A DNA stretch of 5,735 bases from Chloroflexota bacterium (GTDB lineage Bacteria > Chloroflexota > UBA5177 > JANWHV01), in NCBI GenBank assembly GCA_025450375.1, contig JANWHO010000328.1, positions 1 through 5,735 of the forward strand, given 5' to 3'. The notes under the pieces were generated by a model that was not told where the DNA came from, ran no database searches, and worked only from the letters and a program-made list of their open reading frames with translations. Position numbers and translations under genes: made by a program. Shown one piece after another: positions 4,710-5,735 of the stretch (position 1 is the stretch's first letter; every line of letters starts with the position of its first letter).

Positions 4710-5735
4710 ATGGCCGCGCCTGATCTGTCGTCCGCCCAACCGGCACGGGTGATTGCCGATCTCCGGGAATTGGCTGCCTTGACCGGGGGGCCGGATGGGG
4801 CCCGCCGCGTCTGCTGGACGCCGGAATGGCAAAAAGCCCGCGCCTGGGAAAAAACCAAGCTGGCCGAGATTCCCTCCTGCCGGGTAGAGATCGACGAGGC
4901 GGGGAACCTCTGGGCCACCTTACCTGGAGCCCGTCCCGACGTAGTGGTGGTCGGATCGCATATCGACTCCGTCCCCCACGGCGGCTGGCTCGACGGTTGC
5001 CTGGGTGTTACCTCTGCCATGGAGGTTCTGCGCCAGTACGCGGGGACGACCATCCCGCCCGTAACCTTGCGCCTGGTCGATTGGGCCGACGAGGAAGGGT
5101 CGCGCTTTGGCCGGAGCCTCCTCGGGTCCACCGCCGCCGTGGGGAGACTGGTGGCGGACGAAGTACGGGGGCTGAAGGATCGGGATGGGATCGGGCTTCC
5201 CGAGGCGCTGGCCTCGTGCGGGACCGATCTTGACACCATGGGCCAGGCATCAGGGCAGCTTGCCCAGGTGAAGGCGTATCTGGAACTGCATATCGAGCAG
5301 GGGCCGGTGCTGGAACAGATGGGCCTGCCGCTGGGGGCGGTGCAAGGCACGTTTGGGGTGGAACGCCATGCCCTGCGCTTCGTCGGCAGCACCAGCCACG
5401 CCGGATCCACCCCCATGCATCTCCGCCACGACGCCTTCCTCTCCGCCGCCCGCCTGGCGCTGGCGGCACGGGAGATCGCCAAAAAGCATGGCGGGGTCAC
5501 CACCACCGGGTCCGCGGTGTGCGAGCCGGGAATCGTGACCGCGATCGCCGGGGTCTGCACCCTGCTGGTGGATCAGCGCGCGTTGGACGCCGGTTCCCTG
5601 GCCGCCATGTGGGCCGAGGTGCGCGAGGCGGCTGGCCGGATCGCGGCGGAAGAGGGGACGACCGTCAGTTGGGAGCCCCTGTTCCAGATCGAGCCGATTC
5701 CCTTCCACCCCACCCTGATTGGCTTCGCCGAGGAG
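4710..5735 (+). CDS. M20 amidohydrolase: N-carbamoyl-L-amino-acid hydrolase / allantoate amidohydrolase family (partial)
   Basis: 342 codons from ATG 4710 to the right edge with no stop. The family is usually about 410 residues, so about 70 are missing. The two-metal catalytic set is visible: His84 in GSHIDSVPHGGWLDG, bridging Asp95, the Glu128-Glu129 pair in DWADEEGSRFG, and His194 in AYLELHIEQGPVLE, the hallmark of this branch. The dimerisation/lid domain starts near 212 (GTFGVERHALRF) and carries SHAGSTPM with His230, then RHDAF. EPGIVTAIAG and LLVDQRALD follow. These cytoplasmic enzymes hydrolyse N-carbamoyl amino acids, allantoate or ureidopropionate, releasing ammonia and carbon dioxide. 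Substrate choice cannot be read here. GGWLD replaces the common GGRFD, and the lid around 262-285 is slightly short. The divergent MerR gene suggests induction by the substrate or a related compound. Confidence 0.9.
   Translation, partial: MAAPDLSSAQPARVIADLRELAALTGGPDGARRVCWTPEWQKARAWEKTKLAEIPSCRVEIDEAGNLWATLPGARPDVVVVGSHIDSVPHGGWLDGCLGVTSAMEVLRQYAGTTIPPVTLRLVDWADEEGSRFGRSLLGSTAAVGRLVADEVRGLKDRDGIGLPEALASCGTDLDTMGQASGQLAQVKAYLELHIEQGPVLEQMGLPLGAVQGTFGVERHALRFVGSTSHAGSTPMHLRHDAFLSAARLALAAREIAKKHGGVTTTGSAVCEPGIVTAIAGVCTLLVDQRALDAGSLAAMWAEVREAAGRIAAEEGTTVSWEPLFQIEPIPFHPTLIGFAEE

Noticed and set aside
4476..4832. Extension of the MerR gene to an upstream ATG at 4832
   Set aside because: It would cross its own promoter, the 18-bp palindrome and the divergent hydrolase start. 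The MerR fold begins at the chosen start.
4562..5560. A long minus-strand open frame (332 codons) opposite the M20 hydrolase
   Set aside because: It is antisense to a clear enzyme with all catalytic motifs. Its product is Ser/Arg/Pro-rich, typical of GC-rich antisense frames.
1..5735. CRISPR arrays, tRNA or rRNA genes and insertion sequences
   Set aside because: I saw no regularly spaced repeats, no cloverleaf or rRNA signatures, and no transposase with flanking inverted repeats.

Overview
The window reads as bacterial chromosome: high GC, Shine-Dalgarno sequences before the chosen starts, and sigma70-type promoters. The winged-helix protein with a C-terminal GGFLRSRIES motif, the tandem-PAS sensor and the MerR/M20 pair together suggest Chloroflexota (Thermomicrobia-like). 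This is an inference from protein style, with no marker gene to prove it.

Layout. On the minus strand, right to left, come: a small MerR-family regulator (4475-4044); a gene-free stretch (4043-3604); a 472-residue replication-initiator-like winged-helix protein (3603-2185); a broken gene of DUF3626-like character (2071-1185) carrying two frameshifts and an internal stop; a short relic of a PAS-kinase N-terminus (1065-835); and a tandem-PAS sensor (from 835) that runs off the left edge. On the plus strand, divergent from the MerR gene, an M20-family N-carbamoyl-L-amino-acid hydrolase or allantoate amidohydrolase (4710 onward) runs off the right edge.

The two most interesting regions are non-coding. 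Between the MerR and hydrolase genes, two promoters in opposite directions lie on the same roughly 40 bp. Each has a 17-bp spacer, and a perfect 18-bp palindrome plus a 10-bp palindrome sit on them. This looks like a regulatory switch operated by the MerR protein. In the 3604-4043 gap the plus strand has a promoter with a consensus TTGACA box, about 160 nt of foldable sequence, and a strong intrinsic terminator. This is the layout of a free-standing small RNA gene, and its 5' end can pair with the 3' half of its own terminator.

The left third shows decay. The DUF3626-like gene can be restored by removing one base from each of two 4-base homopolymers and reading through one TAA. The PAS relic has lost the middle of its first domain. 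The downstream PAS gene has its own ribosome-binding site and looks intact.
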